Shown piece after piece: positions 45,151-57,779 of a stretch of 64,000 bases of DNA. Origin of the DNA: Ceratothoa steindachneri (taxonomy: Eukaryota > Arthropoda > Malacostraca > Isopoda > Cymothoidae); the NCBI GenBank assembly GCA_963969495.1, contig OZ018323.1, positions 68,407,720 to 68,471,719 of the forward strand. The letters are read 5' to 3'. Every line of letters starts with the position of its first letter. Position 1 is the stretch's first letter. The notes beneath the pieces are model-generated. The model saw nothing but the letters and a program-made list of their open reading frames with translations, had not been told where the DNA came from and made no database searches. Both the position numbers and the translations under genes were made by a program.

Positions 45151-45392
45151 GACAGAAACAGGAGGAATCTCCAATCAGTCTGCCCTGACCGAGGAGTGCC
45201 AGAAACAGGAGGAACCTCCAATCAGTCCGGCTCTCCTTATTAGAACTGAGAGGCAGGGCAATTCAGCCTCATGAGTCCCGAAACTGCCACCACTACAGCC
45301 CCGGTAGAAACAGGAAGTATCTCCAATCAGTCCACCAGGGTCCTATCCCACTGGCGAGAGCAGCAGAAACAGGAGGAATCTCCAATTAGTCC
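45151..45392 (-). promoter_or_regulatory. LINE B 5'UTR, four copies of the GGAGAT/CTCC motif
   Basis: CAGAAACAGGAGGAATCTCC (plus strand) with variants begins at about 45153, 45200, 45307 and 45365, each followed by AATYAGTCC. Order and rough spacing mirror LINE A. They lie just upstream of the ORF1 start at 45099, where LINE internal promoters sit. Confidence 0.65.
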
Positions 45393-45480
45393 ACCGCTAC
45401 TCAGCTGGGGAATAGTGGGACCGTCAACATGGGTTCCCCTGGAGTATACACTTAGGGCTGTGTTCTGCCAGATCAAGGTA

Positions 45481-46028
45481 CACTGGTGAGTTAGGTTTGA
45501 AAAACGCTCACGGTAGGGAAAGGTTTTTTTTCGCTAAACTATTCCTCCTTTCTGACTGCTAAAAAAGCTCACTCCCTGCTCTCCTCTCCTTTCCACAAAA
45601 GTACACCTATATAAATAGTCATTTCATCTACTCATAATACTACAAAAATTCAACCAATCAGGATTGAGATACATTTAATCGTCATACTTATGTTCATTTT
45701 TGGAATAACAGCCTTAGCGTTAACAAATTTTCCAATCAACTTTTAGACGTAAACACTGTAATAATTGTCCAATCAGGGTCATGATAGTTTAATAAGGTTA
45801 ATAACGCTCAAACCTCTTCTTCTCCGTCCTCCGGGGGGTCACCGTTCACAGAGCCTACCTCCTTGGGAAAGAAGCACTCCATAACCGGTGCCAAGGCCTA
45901 CTTCTTCGGCCCTACTTAACGTTCAAGCTGGACTTCACAGCGGATGGACGAGAGGAGGGAGACTTAATGATCGAATGAAATAAATGCCGAACTATATTGA
46001 CTGTCTGAATAATTACTGATCCATGTCT
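45481..46028. other. No gene recognised
   Basis: Flanking sequence upstream of LINE B. No coding evidence. Confidence 0.5.
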
Positions 46029-46754
<726 letters not shown>

Positions 46755-47090
46755 ACGAGTTTGGGGGTAATTGGTCACTGAGCGCTAACCTTGGGCCAAC
46801 TCCATTCGGGGATGACTATCCTCTCGTTTGATTTTGGCCTTCTAGGCTGGGTAAGAGAATCGGTATAATACCCGTAGGAAAAGGAAATCACGAAAGTCGC
46901 TTTCTAGGAATCTATATTAGACGGAAACTCGGTGGGCGTAGGCGGAATGAATTCGTTTGGTGTATGTCGGGCATTTGAGGCTGGCCAACTAATGTCGGGG
47001 TTCATTTTTGGCCTACTCTTCCTCTTCTCGAGTAGACAGTTGACCTTGTTACTGATGACGGAAACTCCTTACTGATCTTGGGGTCTACTT
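46755..47090 (+). repeat. Dispersed repeat R, copy 2
   Basis: Counterpart of 36006-36345 without the MITE: GGGTACGAGTTTGGGGGTAA continues directly into TTGGTCACTGAGCG. It serves as an approximate empty site for the MITE. Confidence 0.72.
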
Positions 47091-47399
47091 TGGATGTTAT
47101 TTAATGTGTGGCCAACTGTTGGCTAATCATGCGGTTTGGGCGTAGCTTGCTTGAATGCAAAGTTTCTTCGTGTGTACAAGGGGATAGAGAAAATATGAGA
47201 AGAAAGTTTTCATTCAGGCCTCTGCTAGATAATTTTATCTTGGGGATAAATATAATTTGGGGAAATAAGATTTTGTGTTTCGCAGCTCTGTAACAATAAA
47301 CAAAGGGCCAACGTATCCCCTGTTTATTAATTTGGTGTGTTTGATAAATATATCTGCACAGCTGTTTCAGCGTCTCCCAGAATTTTCAGCGCAGTCCGT
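47091..47399. other. No gene recognised
   Basis: Short flank before LINE F. No signal found. Confidence 0.4.
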
Positions 47400-48256
47400 A
47401 TGGTCAGCAAAGATAGCGCGAGAGGCGACCTTTGGCCGTGTATGCGTGTGACCGTGTTAAAGCGTCTCGGGGGTGTATCGGCGACCCTGTTTGTCGATGA
47501 CTTGGCACTATACTGTTCCTCGCCTCGCCTTCCATCAGCGGCGCGTCGTCTGCAGCTAGCAGTCGATGCGATTTCGAAAAGTGAACAACTTAGGAGGTTC
47601 CGCTTTTCACGAGCAAAATGAAGGCAATGTATTTCCACCGGGATAAAGGGTCTCTTGTTCCGCCACCTATCTCCCTACAATGTGTAGATATAGAGTTCTC
47701 TGAGTTTCGGTTTCTGGGCGTAACTCTTGATCCCAAGCTTCCCTAGTTACCACACCTACGCCATCTTTGAACGGGCTGTCTGCAAGCTCTAGACATTTTG
47801 AAACTCCTCTCCCACACGTCGTGGGGCAGTGATCATCGAACATTGTGGTCACTATACACTGCCCTCGTCCAATCCAAATTAGACTATGGGTGCCAAATTT
47901 ACTCATCGGCTTCCCTCTCATCCCTTAAAATACCGAATTCCATTCGCAATCTCGGAGTTCGTCTTTCCAGGGGAGCCATCCGCACTTCCCCCGTTAACAG
48001 TCTTTACTGTGAGAGTGGGGTGCTCTCGTTGCTCTATCTTCGACTCCAGATCTGTATGCGATACGTCTATCGTGTGCAGCAGGCCTCTGTATAAGAGATT
48101 TACAGATGCCTTTATGCTCCCGAGTCAACAGCGGCATTCGATAGGTTGCCATCCTAACCCTTACCTTTGGACCTTCGGATAGATCATCTCTCCACCCTGG
48201 GTGCTCTAAAGATCATTGCCCCTTCGTCGTCGCCGACTCCTAGTTGGCGCAATAGT
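47400..48256 (+). pseudogene. LINE F reverse transcriptase, left part
   Basis: ATLFVDDLALYCSS (RT Asp pair, 47488-47515), RRLQLAVDAIS, then in other frames FRFLGVTLDPKL, LKLLSHTSWGSDHRTLWSLY and TALVQSKLDYGCQIYSSAS, then VNSLYCESGVLSLLYLRLQI. This is the RT palm/thumb and connection of an I/Jockey-type LINE that also has RNase H. The sequence is cut by an LTR insertion and resumes at 49187. Confidence 0.85.
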
Positions 48257-49186
48257 GTATGGTTATCAATGTGATTTATTTTCGGTTAATAAATCAGCCT
48301 AGATAGCGTTTCGAAAACCATACCCATAAATTTTGTTTGATCGAAGATGTCTGCCGTTAGCTTTGGGCCTAATGCGACAGCGAAGTAAATTTTGGAATAA
48401 AGACTTTGGCTTTAAGAAAGACAATTACACAAATATAAATATATTCATAAAAATCAACGAATGTACAGAGATAGGTAGGTTAAGTAAATATGGTGAATAA
48501 TATGGTGAAACAATATAGAGTGAATAATAGAGTAAATAATAATATAGTAATATAGAGTATAATAGAGTATCTTTGATATAGTAAATAATATTGAGTAGTA
48601 AGTAATATAGTGTCGTAATTTAGAGTATTTTAAAGTATCTATAATGGACTGTGAATTGGGGGCTGCAATGAGAAGCAAATATAATTAGGACTTACTCTCG
48701 TATTGTCGTTTGCAAAGAATGTGAGAGTGGAATAAACTCAGTATGATTTATTTGGAGGTAAACGAATAATTGTAGAAGGAATGGTTACCGACCTTTGGAC
48801 GACGAGAGCAGCTAGTCAAGTGAGCAGGTTCTCGTGCTTATTTGGTCAAACTGGGAACGTGTGTTGGTTTGTTTGTGTGTGAAATTTAAGAGATGTTGTT
48901 TGGAACAGTATACGTTAATTGAATTAACAAGAAAATAAATGAATGAATTAATTATTAAGTTTAACATAAATGATTTGATTTACAAAAGTTGAAGTAAATT
49001 AATTTTAAATTTTAAATTGACAAAGTTAAGTAAAATGATTAAATTAACAGTTAAAGTAAAATAATTGAATGATTAAATTGACAAGTTAAAGTAATGCATA
49101 ATGAATTTTACATAATAATGGATGTATATACATATTTAAGTTTCCCAGGAGGTTTTTATTATAGGAATGCCCAGAGGCATTGCTAT
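48257..49186 (-). repeat. Solitary Gypsy LTR inserted in LINE F
   Basis: Reverse complement begins TATAGCAATGCCTCTGGGCA and ends near ACCATACACTATT, aligning over its length with the LTR 30283-31165. Flanks are GCGC on each side (48253-48256 and 49187-49190), consistent with a 4-bp Gypsy duplication. The LINE continues after it. No internal retrotransposon sequence is present, so it is probably a product of LTR-LTR recombination. Internal AT-rich repeats around 48480-48620. Confidence 0.72.
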
Positions 49187-50110
49187 AGCGCGCTCCACCT
49201 CCCAGTTTGCATCAACATGTGAAGCCTGGAAAAATTGTCAGTGGGCCCTTGCTACCTTGAACCTATTCCTCGAGCATGCGATCTCACACACACAACACTG
49301 CCCAATATACACAGATGGTTCCAAGTCAAACAGATGCGTTGGTGCTGCAACTACCTACTCAGTAAAGTTTTATCTTTGTCTTTGCCACTAGCAGCTTCTA
49401 TTTTTACCACCGAACTTTGAGCTTCTAGACTGATCCAAGTTTTACCTTTTAAAATTTCCTTTATTTTCTCCAACTCAGGAGTTTTAAAAGCAATTCGCTC
49501 TTCCGACCCCTTAGTCTCAGAAATCTGCATCTGGCTGGTCCAGAATGCGTCCCGTTATCGAGTTCTCCTTTATTGGGTTCTCGGGCATGTAGGGGTCCTG
49601 GGCAATGAGAGCTGATCAGCTGGCCCGTTCAGCCTATTTTGGGTCCCCAGGATAACTCTGCATTGCCTTTTCGCTATTTTTTTCCATCTATAAGTGATTA
49701 TATATTTCATTTGTTGCAAGACGAATATGATGGGTGTTCATCATTTAAATTATATAATATAAAAAAATATGTTCGTTCTTTGCTCTCTAGCCTTCAGATT
49801 TTACAGTCCTTAAAGGTAGCCCTTTCTTGCATTTGCATCGGCCACACGAGACTTACCCACGGCTATCTTATTTTGGCTGGCGTCGAATCAGCCCTTGCTG
49901 CCGTTTTGTGCTTGGGACCAATCGGTCGCCCATCTTCTACTAGAATGCCTCATTTCGCCATGCTACGATCGTCCTGTTGCCCGACCCTCTCAACTATCCA
50001 TCGCATGCCCCGCCTTAGTTTCCTTCTGGAAGAATCTTTTAAATAGTATTTTTTTATTATTTTTATCTCATAGTGGTCTTCTTCCCCTTTTATAATTAAT
50101 TTGCTCTCAT
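49187..50110 (+). pseudogene. LINE F RNase H and C-terminus
   Basis: PIYTDGSKSNRCVGAATTY (RNase H first strand with the catalytic Asp), then ALKAIRSS and WVLGHVGVLGN followed by ADQLARSAYFGSP. The tail includes CIGHTRLTHGYLILAG, the R-x-G-H-T-x-L-T-H helix of I/Jockey LINEs. Frameshifts near 49400 and 49600. Together with 47400-48256 this is one 5'-truncated element. Confidence 0.85.
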
Positions 50111-50119
50111 TTAAAATCT

Positions 50120-51070
50120 ACTTGGATTGGGCACCTCCTGCGAGAAATTAACCCGAATTCTTTCAACTCGCTTCTGTTTGCAAGAGGGATCTTTCCCGTT
50201 AAGTCAAAATATGTATGGACGCCAGGAAGAGCGGCGGGCGTGCTTAAAAAAATACAGGAGCATAGCCGTAGCTCGACGAAATTCACCGCCTGTTAAATCG
50301 TTCGGACAACGCTAATAGGCGTATCGGGTCAGGCCAACCAACAGGGGAACGGACAACGTGCAAAATGTTCAGACGTTCTAGGTAGTCAGGCATGAGGCGA
50401 TGAGGGTGCCGGAGAACTCACCGGCCACATCAACCGAATGGCATAAAAATCAGTTATATCGTGAAATGCAGACTACTGTACCTGTTTCAAGCACCACTGA
50501 GGCAAGTTTTCAGCAGACAGCGGCCAAGAAAATGATAGTTGAATGGGAAAGTGGTCAATACCATGAGGGTCATCGACCACCTCCGACCAAAAATCACTGT
50601 GCTTCAGGAGGCCACAAGGGCAGATCGAGACAAGCAAATGAAGCGCTTCTCGGGAGGTGAAGCGTAATCTCATCCACATTTAGGATAACACTCTTCAGTT
50701 CGTCGATCAGGTGGACAAAACCCCGACCCCAGTGATTTGTCGTGTCCCCCTTCCTCCCCCCAAAAAACTTTGCGCGTCATGAGCAATTCGTGTAGCCGAA
50801 TCGGTGACAGTTGCATTACCTCCCCGGCATAGGCACGAATGCCTTGGCGCTGTAGCGATACCAACCATAGTCTGTCGAGATCAAGTGATAAATCGTGTAA
50901 GGGTAGGTTTCGAGCTTCCCCAGTTTTCTCATCATACGTTTCGATCTTGACCGTTCTTTGCTTGGGCAGCTCTTCGGTTATGTCTTATATGGAGTAGTCA
51001 AACAATTCCCTCGCAAAAATCACCCATTTGACTAAATTTATGGTAGAGTGCAGACCTTCATCGAGAAGCC
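50120..51070 (-). pseudogene. LINE E: ORF1 joined to endonuclease by deletion
   Basis: Minus strand: ARELFDYSI, RTVKIETYDEKTGEARNLPL and LWLVSLQRQGIRAYA (ORF1), then within about 60 bases LIDELKSVILNVDEITLHLP and VVDDPHGIDHFPIQLSFSWP (endonuclease with the catalytic SDH box, here IDH), then RRSSWRPYI (RT start). The zinc knuckles and front endonuclease present in LINE D are missing, so an internal deletion fused ORF1 to ORF2. Ends in the RT finger region near 50120. Confidence 0.75.
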
Positions 51071-52399
51071 ATAACATGTCCGAAGAGCACTAATAAAGGC
51101 TGCCTCTGAAGGGTCCACTGCATTCACCAGAAGGTTCACGTCCGAGAAAGGGGATACGTTTGGATGGCTGATGGAAAATGTCGTCTTTGCCCAATATCAG
51201 TATAGTATATAACTATAGAGCGTTTGAAGGCAGAGGCTCGAAAACGCCAGGTAGTTTCTTAATTAGGAGCCTCAAAGTCATCGAGGTCCCCTTCTTCTGG
51301 GCATCCCTCCTCGAAGGCGCCATTGGGTCCGTCCGTCCGCGGATGGAGAAGATACCCTAGTCCTCTTCGACTTTTCTCCTTTCCGATTCTTTTTTGCAGA
51401 GGGTGTGGAGTGAACCTACATCTCTCCGGAAGGGACCTCAAGGACGGACGGACCAGCCTGAGCCATATCATTATCCGAGATGAAGGTTTTGACTGGCAAC
51501 GGGGTACCACGCGGTGAAGGAGGTCCTCCTCTCCTTGCGAGGTGTGCGCCAGAGTTCGCGAGGACTCAGATCAGCCCAGCGTTTCGCTTTTCCTCACACC
51601 GACTCCATGGCAAAAATCTAGAAGATTTTTGCAGCTACCCAAGGGTGTCTATGAAGATGTCAATAGATAAAAAATCCATTTGTCGCATAAAAATGGCTGG
51701 AAGGGATTGTTGCTGTCATGATTTACCTCGTACTCCCCAACAAGGTCAGGCGAGTATTTACTAATAGGAATGCAATTTGAAATTTCGATAGTTTGAAAGC
51801 TTGCCAACAATGGAACACTTTAAAGATTTGACCATAAAAAACAGAAAGGTTGGTGGGTTATATCCCTATCCAGCCATTCACACTTATGCCACATCAGGTT
51901 TTCCGACAGTTCAGGTCTTCATCCTTGGCGCGTTAAAGATTGGTGTTCACACCTATGCAGTGGCTCACACCAGCCTGAAGTTGCTTAGTGGACCAGTCAC
52001 TCCCCAAAGGCCGCAGCTCCGAAATGAGCAGGGAAAGGGAGATTTTTTTACTAGGACACACTAATCGTCGACAAGAGGGCCAGAATCTGGATATGGTGTG
52101 GCAGACCAGGGGACTTTTCGTTGTCCTTGCAGCCAACAAAGCAGTACAGCCTCATGCACCTGAGAACGGCAGCAGCGTGGTTAGCCTATTCCGCGCAGGA
52201 AAGGAGTTATTAGGGTAAACCTGATCTTACCATGAATCGCGCCCCAACCCCTAAAGTCCTGGTCTCTCGCAACCTTCAAACGTTATTTATGATGTTCTAA
52301 AGCCTCTTCTGAGACGGTATGAGGTAGCTGGCCGTCTCAGAAGACGGCCAGAGGGGACAGAGAACAACGTTCCCATGTCCCTTGAAAGAGGTTGAGTAG
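51071..52399. other. LINE E upstream and unclassified sequence
   Basis: May include ORF1 N-terminal sequence of LINE E (a minus frame 51259-51510), but I cannot match it. A 20-base perfect hairpin GGCCGTCTCAGAAGACGGCC lies at about 52330. No gene supported. Confidence 0.4.
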
Positions 52400-52560
52400 C
52401 CCGTGATGGGGCTTCCCTAAATTTGCACTCAGGCCGGGAGAGCACAAGTACCTCCAGGTAACGAGTGCGGGTAGAGAAAAGGTTGAGGGATAGTCGTAGA
52501 AAAAAAAGAGGTAATGCTGATATGGAGCTGGTTGGAAGCGCACCAACAACTTCCCTAGGC
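52400..52560 (-). repeat. SINE-like tail, copy 1
   Basis: GGGGCTTCCCTAAATTTGCA, CTCAGGCCGGGAGAG and CCTCCAGGTAACGAGTG match 52870-52940 in the same orientation. Only the tail is shared. Confidence 0.55.
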
Positions 52561-52869
52561 CTCGTCACAGTTCAAGTTCACTCTTTCAAACACACTGTTA
52601 ATATTCTAACCAACCTCATTTTCAATTAAATTTGCCCGGTGGGTTAAATTGTAAACCACAAATTCTATTCTCAGGCATGCACGGTGGGGCGAATTGTGAA
52701 CACCCCTATAAAAATTTAATATTTAATAAAATTTAAAACGGTTTTTCTTATCATACAATATGCCCAATATTCAATATGGTTATTATTTTTATTTAGTTAT
52801 ACAATAATTCCTGTGCATTTATGACTTTTTAATTTTAAAAATTCTTGTGCCTGAAAAAGTTAACCAAGT

Positions 52870-53278
52870 GAGGGGGGGCTTCTCTAATAATTTGCACTCA
52901 AGGCGGGAGAGGACAGCGCTTCCAGGTATCAAGTGTCACAGCTTACGTGTGTTCGCGAAGTATTGTCTTTTGACACCTACCGTTCGTGAACCCAGCGGTG
53001 CTCCGCTTTTGGAGTATGTGGATACAAGTTCTCTATTGGGAGAGCTCCGGAGCGAGGAGAAAGTAGTTATGCTATGTTATAGAGACGGCAAGGGAAATGA
53101 TATAGATGCTGGGATTGGCATGAGCTTCTTACCCCTGCGGGAGATAGGTCCAGCGGTTGCGCCTAACAGGCGGCGTCTCTCACACGCAGGTTTGATGTTA
53201 ATACGTGCTGGGATTGAACCAGGCACTTACATAGATCTCATACATCTAACGCCTTACCAACTAAGTTAGGGAAGTTTC
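52870..53278 (-). repeat. tRNA-derived SINE candidate
   Basis: The minus strand from about 53275: CTAACTTAGTTGGTAAGGCG (A-box-like), a stem TAGAT/ATCTA enclosing a 7-base loop GTATGAG, then GGTTCAATCCC (B-box-like). This is a tRNA-like head without a proper acceptor stem. About 330 bases of body follow, ending in a segment shared with 52400-52475. Probably RNA polymerase III-derived; the source tRNA is unclear. Confidence 0.55.
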
Positions 53279-54830
53279 TCCCTCGTTATTTTTTTCTTAA
53301 ATTAAGAAATACCCTACGCAATAGCGGCCCACTCACACAGCTAAAACGACTCTGGTTTGCCGCACTAGTTTCTCTAGCTCGTCTAGCGGGGAATTCCCTC
53401 CCCTCCTAACCCGAAACGAATACAAAAATAAACCCTGACACCAAGGCCTTAACCTGAAATGACCGCATGAGAACATCTTTCAATATAATCTTCATAAGAG
53501 ACCACTGAAAGAGACCATACATATGCGAGGCGTGATGTTAATAATCATCAAAACAAGAGAAAATTTATTTTAGGGATTTTCTTACAAATGAACTAAAAAC
53601 AAACTAATCCAATATGATAAATAATAAAAAAAAAACAACTAAATTTGACCCCTCCCCATCCAGGTCACAGGGTATGGGCATTAGGTGAATTGTGGATCAA
53701 TTGAAAATACGTGGTTGTACTACTCTATATATAATTTTTTTTTTTAATAAAATGTTTTTTTTTTAAATGAGAAAGTAGGAATTTACATGCTACATTTTGT
53801 ACTGCAAAGAGATGATAAAAATGACCTCGCTTACACATTTTCAGGAAACATTATGGCGCTTCCTGTTGTATGACAAAGAAGTAGAAGTGTGTGGCCCTTA
53901 GAGTAATATATCTTGAAAAAAAAACCCTGGAGATTTAGTTAGAAGTTTAACAAAACTTCAGGTGACTATAATGCGCCCTCTCCTATCAGTCGCTATTCAG
54001 ATTAGGTCCTCAGTTTGAGCTTTGGGAGGAAGTGTTACTCTTTCTCATCTTCTCGGGCTGGAGATGCGTTTTTGAGAGCCCGGCCTCGTTGAGAACCCTG
54101 AGGACAAAGTGAACATGAATTTTGGTGGGTGTGAGCGAGGGAAAAAACAAATTCATCAGATATGTTCATTCGCAATAAGGAAAATTAGAAATGAAAACAA
54201 AAAACAGGAACAGAATGGTGGAATACGGGATAAGGACTCTCCCTTCCATTTAATGCTATATAAAACCCCGCTAGGGTACAAAACAAAAGGGCGAATATAG
54301 GAAAAGAAATATCTGATATTTTCATCTCATTAAAAGTTTTAAGAGATGAAAAAATATCCGAGCTTCTTTGTCCCTTCCACGACCAACAGCCAACAAGGAC
54401 GTGCCATGTATAACACGGGAGGCATGGTTGCAGCTGACATCTTACAGAATGTGTACATCTTCCGCTTTCTTTTTTAACTTTCTCTGCTTGCACGGGGATG
54501 TCAAGCGACATCTGGAGGCAGTGTGCCTTCCCTGCCACAACAATTGCACTTTACTCTCCTGGCTCCAATACATGAATGAGGATCTGCTGCTATAATCATC
54601 CACACATTTTCACTTATTATACATTCGATTTCTTTACCAAACTCTCCTTAACTTTGCTGCTACTGCACTAAAATTCGAGAACATCCCCCCCCCCATCTTC
54701 GCATATCTCCTTACAAACTGGGGGGGATGTGCCCTCGTTGGTTTTGCTTAGTATTAACTAATAATAATAATCATGAGCTTCGTGACGAGACATCGAGAGA
54801 TGGGGAGCTCATTTATAGTGAGGATCGATT
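53279..54830. other. No gene recognised
   Basis: Contains homopolymer T and A runs, and a C-run/G-run pair at 54683-54732 (ACATCCCCCCC against GGGGGGGATGT) that could form a hairpin. A 117-codon minus frame (54185-54538) shows no family resemblance. Confidence 0.5.
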
Positions 54831-54879
54831 AAATGATATCAAATAATCACATATTTGCGAGTCACAATCGAGGATTTTC

Positions 54880-55530
54880 TGCTAATTCGCTGTCCGATGC
54901 TGCCAAGTTTTGTTGGTATAACCAAATGGGGTACGAACAATGCCCATACCGTACTCGGGCGAGTGTCGTAAGAAGCGACTATACGCGGATAGAGGACCGT
55001 TGGCCTGGAAAGCCGTACCTTACGAACATGAGACGTTGTCAACCCGGTTGACCCGCGTCAATGAGTGAATCGAATGGATGTGTGGAATGTGAAAGGTATC
55101 TATAATGTATGTGGGAAAGAAGGAAATAGAAAATGTTTTCAAAAGAGGGAGAGATTGCAGATGATTGCTCGGTGCGAGACAAACGAGAAATGGAATGAAG
55201 AGTTTTGTTTAGAATGGAGTGAATGGAGAGCAATCAGGGTGAAAAGATTAAAGAGGGTGTGCCGGTGTTTAAAGGGAGGAGTGGCGTGATGCAATGGTTA
55301 TGTGTGAATGTGCGAGCTCAAGAATAATGTGGATAGAGCTGAAATTTGTAAAGGTGAAACTGCGCGTGGTTGAAGTGTATGGCCCTTTTAATGATAGAAG
55401 TGAAGCTGGAAAAGAGAAGGTCTAAAATGACTTTGGCGTATGGGAGTGCAACTATGGTATGCGAAGAAAGAAAAGATGTCGAGTGAGGAGAACCGTGAAA
55501 ATGGACAACTTGATACGAATGATTGTTGTA
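54880..55530 (+). pseudogene. LINE G endonuclease fragment
   Basis: From 55078: WNVKGIYNVCGKEG, VFKR-like, LQMIARCETNEKWNEEFCLE, then in other frames CECASSRIMWIELKFVKVKL and RVVEVYGPFNDRSEAGKEKV. The order T/V-WN-V-x-G, then ALTET, then GVAV, then SSRxxWxxLKF, then VYGP is the endonuclease start of a decapod-type LINE, possibly the family of 900-3250. The preceding 180 bases (CGAGTGTCGTAAGAAGCGAC) are probably its 5'UTR. Truncated before the catalytic Asp-His. Confidence 0.72.
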
Positions 55531-55542
55531 CGAATTATTTTT

Positions 55543-57640
55543 TTAGGATTCCATCTAGCGATTGCCTACTAGGGCAAAAGTGGCTATAATCACGCTACAT
55601 CCTAATACTAGGCTAGATTTAAAATAATGCAAAAACAAGAAAAAAGTAAAAGCATGCTCCGATGTCAGGGGAAGGCCCGCCTCACCCTGGCGCAAGAGTA
55701 TGCGACCTACAACAGAGTCAAAATGGGAGGCCAGCCTCCTCCAAAAAGCCAGAGTCCAAAAGTCTGTGTTCACGAACCCATCCAGAGTAGAAGAGACAAG
55801 CGTTAGCGACCACGCTCATGATGATACCGGGACCGGTAACGATCACCCAGACTGGGAAATTCAACAAGGATGTGCCGAATATTCTGGGGGATAACGCAAT
55901 AAGGTGCGGGCGAGCACTCCATCAAATGGCGGTGCGTCCCGCGAATGTGCCCAATTCATAGACGACAGAGAAGAGGGATCTTAAGTGGTCGCCGAATTGG
56001 CGAAATCGTTCGGGCTGCGTTTATAATCGTAGCGCATGTAGGCATAACGCTTCTGTTTGAGGGCCATATCATCCTCGGCTGACCACCACGGAAGTGGTGG
56101 GTATGAAAAACAGCCAGACGTTCTAGGAATAGTAACTAGGCCCACGGCGATGTTACCGGAGAACAACTCAACGGCCTAATCTACCGACCTAAACTCCGCG
56201 ACAGGGACAGAGAAATCAGGCATTTCCTGAAATGGGGACCACCGCGCTCGCGCCAAACACCACCAAGGGGGTGCGGGGAGTCTCAGTCGGCAGCGGTCCA
56301 GAAAATGATATTTTAATGGGAAAGTGATCACTACCATGGAAGCCATCGACTACAACCCACCTAAAATTAGTCTGTGCATCCAGAGCACAAGGATAGATAA
56401 AGACAGGAAAATGAAGTGGTTCTTGGCCAGTGATGCGTAAACTCATCCACATTTAGGAAACCTATTTCCAGCTCATCGATTAGGTTGGCAAAGACCTGTC
56501 CCCTGGGATTGATCAAGTAGTCTACCCAGAGTGGGCGTCTACCCTTCAGTCCTAGCTCGGAGATGCGGTGGTTATTTTCGAAGAGAAGACCCTCAGGAAA
56601 ATGGCCGTACGCTTCCCGGAAGCATAACTCCAGGCGAGCTTGGCCGAACTATGCGCTGTCGCCTTCGAGGATTTATCGCGGGAGGTGGACTCGATATGCA
56701 AGGCTGTTCTCCCTAAGAATCGATAGCTTCGATGGGGCGGCGGCTTCGGAAGCATAAGATTCCCCTTTAGAGGATCCACCGTCTCCGAACAAGCCAGTAA
56801 AGCCTTAGGTACCGACGTAGTAGCTGAAGCTCCTTTCCTGGGAAAGCTTTAGGAACGCCGGAAGACGGCCTCACGACCACCCTCAGGAAGGTTGCCTCCT
56901 CGGAGTCTAACGAGTCGGTGGAGGTGGGAGCCCTGGTTTTAGACGAGCTTTACCAGGGGAGCGTCCAGGTTCAGTAGAACCCGCAGAAGGGTTCCAAATG
57001 GACGCGGAAACGCCCGTGCTCGTAGTTCTGGAAGAGTAAGGAGCAGAGGGAGCAATTTTTTTTAAAAATAGAGCCATATGACGTTCCAGACTGCGCTGGG
57101 CACGCCAGGACCAAGTCCTTAGCATTGCGAAATGAGACTATCCGTAGCTTGAACGGCCAGGATTTCCTTCTCCAGGAGATAGGCATCACCTTGCTTAGAA
57201 GAAGACGGGTGCGGAAATCCACAATTGACACACTTGGCCACACGCGATTTGGACTTATCGTGTGCGGCCTTGGAGCAACTTGCACAGACTTCGGGTAACC
57301 CCAACTTTGCACGTCTACAGGAGCGATTCCTCTGACCGCAGCAGTGGCAGAATAGCACCTTCTTGGCAGTGGCACGTATGCTTGCACACGGTAGAGATAC
57401 CAACTGGCACTGACCGACTCAAGGAGCTTGTCACGGTCAAACGGGACGAAGTGTAGGGGTGGGTGTCGAAGCCCGTCCCGTTTTCTCATCACCCGTTCGA
57501 TCTTGTCCGCTCCATGGTCGGTCAGCTTTATAGGGATGTCATTTATGGAGTAGTTCACGAGTTCCTTCGTATACACCACTACTTTCACGAAGTTACTCTT
57601 TTTGGTGTTGGTCACATGTTTCTGCATGGGGGCAGGCTCC
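55543..57640 (-). pseudogene. LINE D: ORF1, endonuclease and C-terminal tail
   Basis: Minus strand. ORF1: VVYTKELVNYSINDIPIKLT, YLYRVQAYVPLPRRCY, knuckles CHCCGQRNRSC, CASCSKAAHD, KCVNCGFPHPSSSKQ. ORF2 endonuclease: YLINPRGQVFANLIDELEIG, LNVDEFTHHWPRTTSFSC, GSDHFPIKISF; linker PPLPWWSAEDDMALKQKRYA. It then passes almost directly to a C-terminal NIRHILVEFPSLGDRYRSRY and an untranslated tail with an A-run at 55545. RT is deleted. ORF1-ORF2 order and motifs are those of I/Jockey LINEs; same family as LINE E. Confidence 0.85.
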
Positions 57641-57779
57641 CTCTACACAAGAGGGTGCTTCCTTCTTGCTTTTTTGGGGGGGGAGGGGGCTTCTTTTGTC
57701 TTTTTTTTCGCTTTGTTTGGTTTAGTTTGGGGAATTTTAAATGAGCCTAGCACCAGACTAAAATTTTAACTGTGGTGAC
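57641..57779. other. Unclassified, G-rich and T-rich runs
   Basis: TTTTTTGGGGGGGGAGGGGG and following T-runs between LINE D and LINE H. No gene. Confidence 0.5.

Noticed and set aside
52328..52348. Terminator-like hairpin GGCCGTCTCAGAAGACGGCC
   Set aside because: No adjacent transcription unit and no T-run; bacterial-style terminators do not apply here.
52847..53269. 140-codon plus-strand frame
   Set aside because: It runs antisense through the SINE-like element, whose tRNA-like boxes explain the sequence better.
53205..53278. Functional tRNA gene
   Set aside because: The acceptor stem does not pair and the T-stem needs a bulge; a tRNA-derived repeat head is more likely.
54185..54538. 117-codon minus-strand frame as a host gene
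   Set aside because: No recognisable domain, no splice context, and length expected by chance over 64 kb in both strands.
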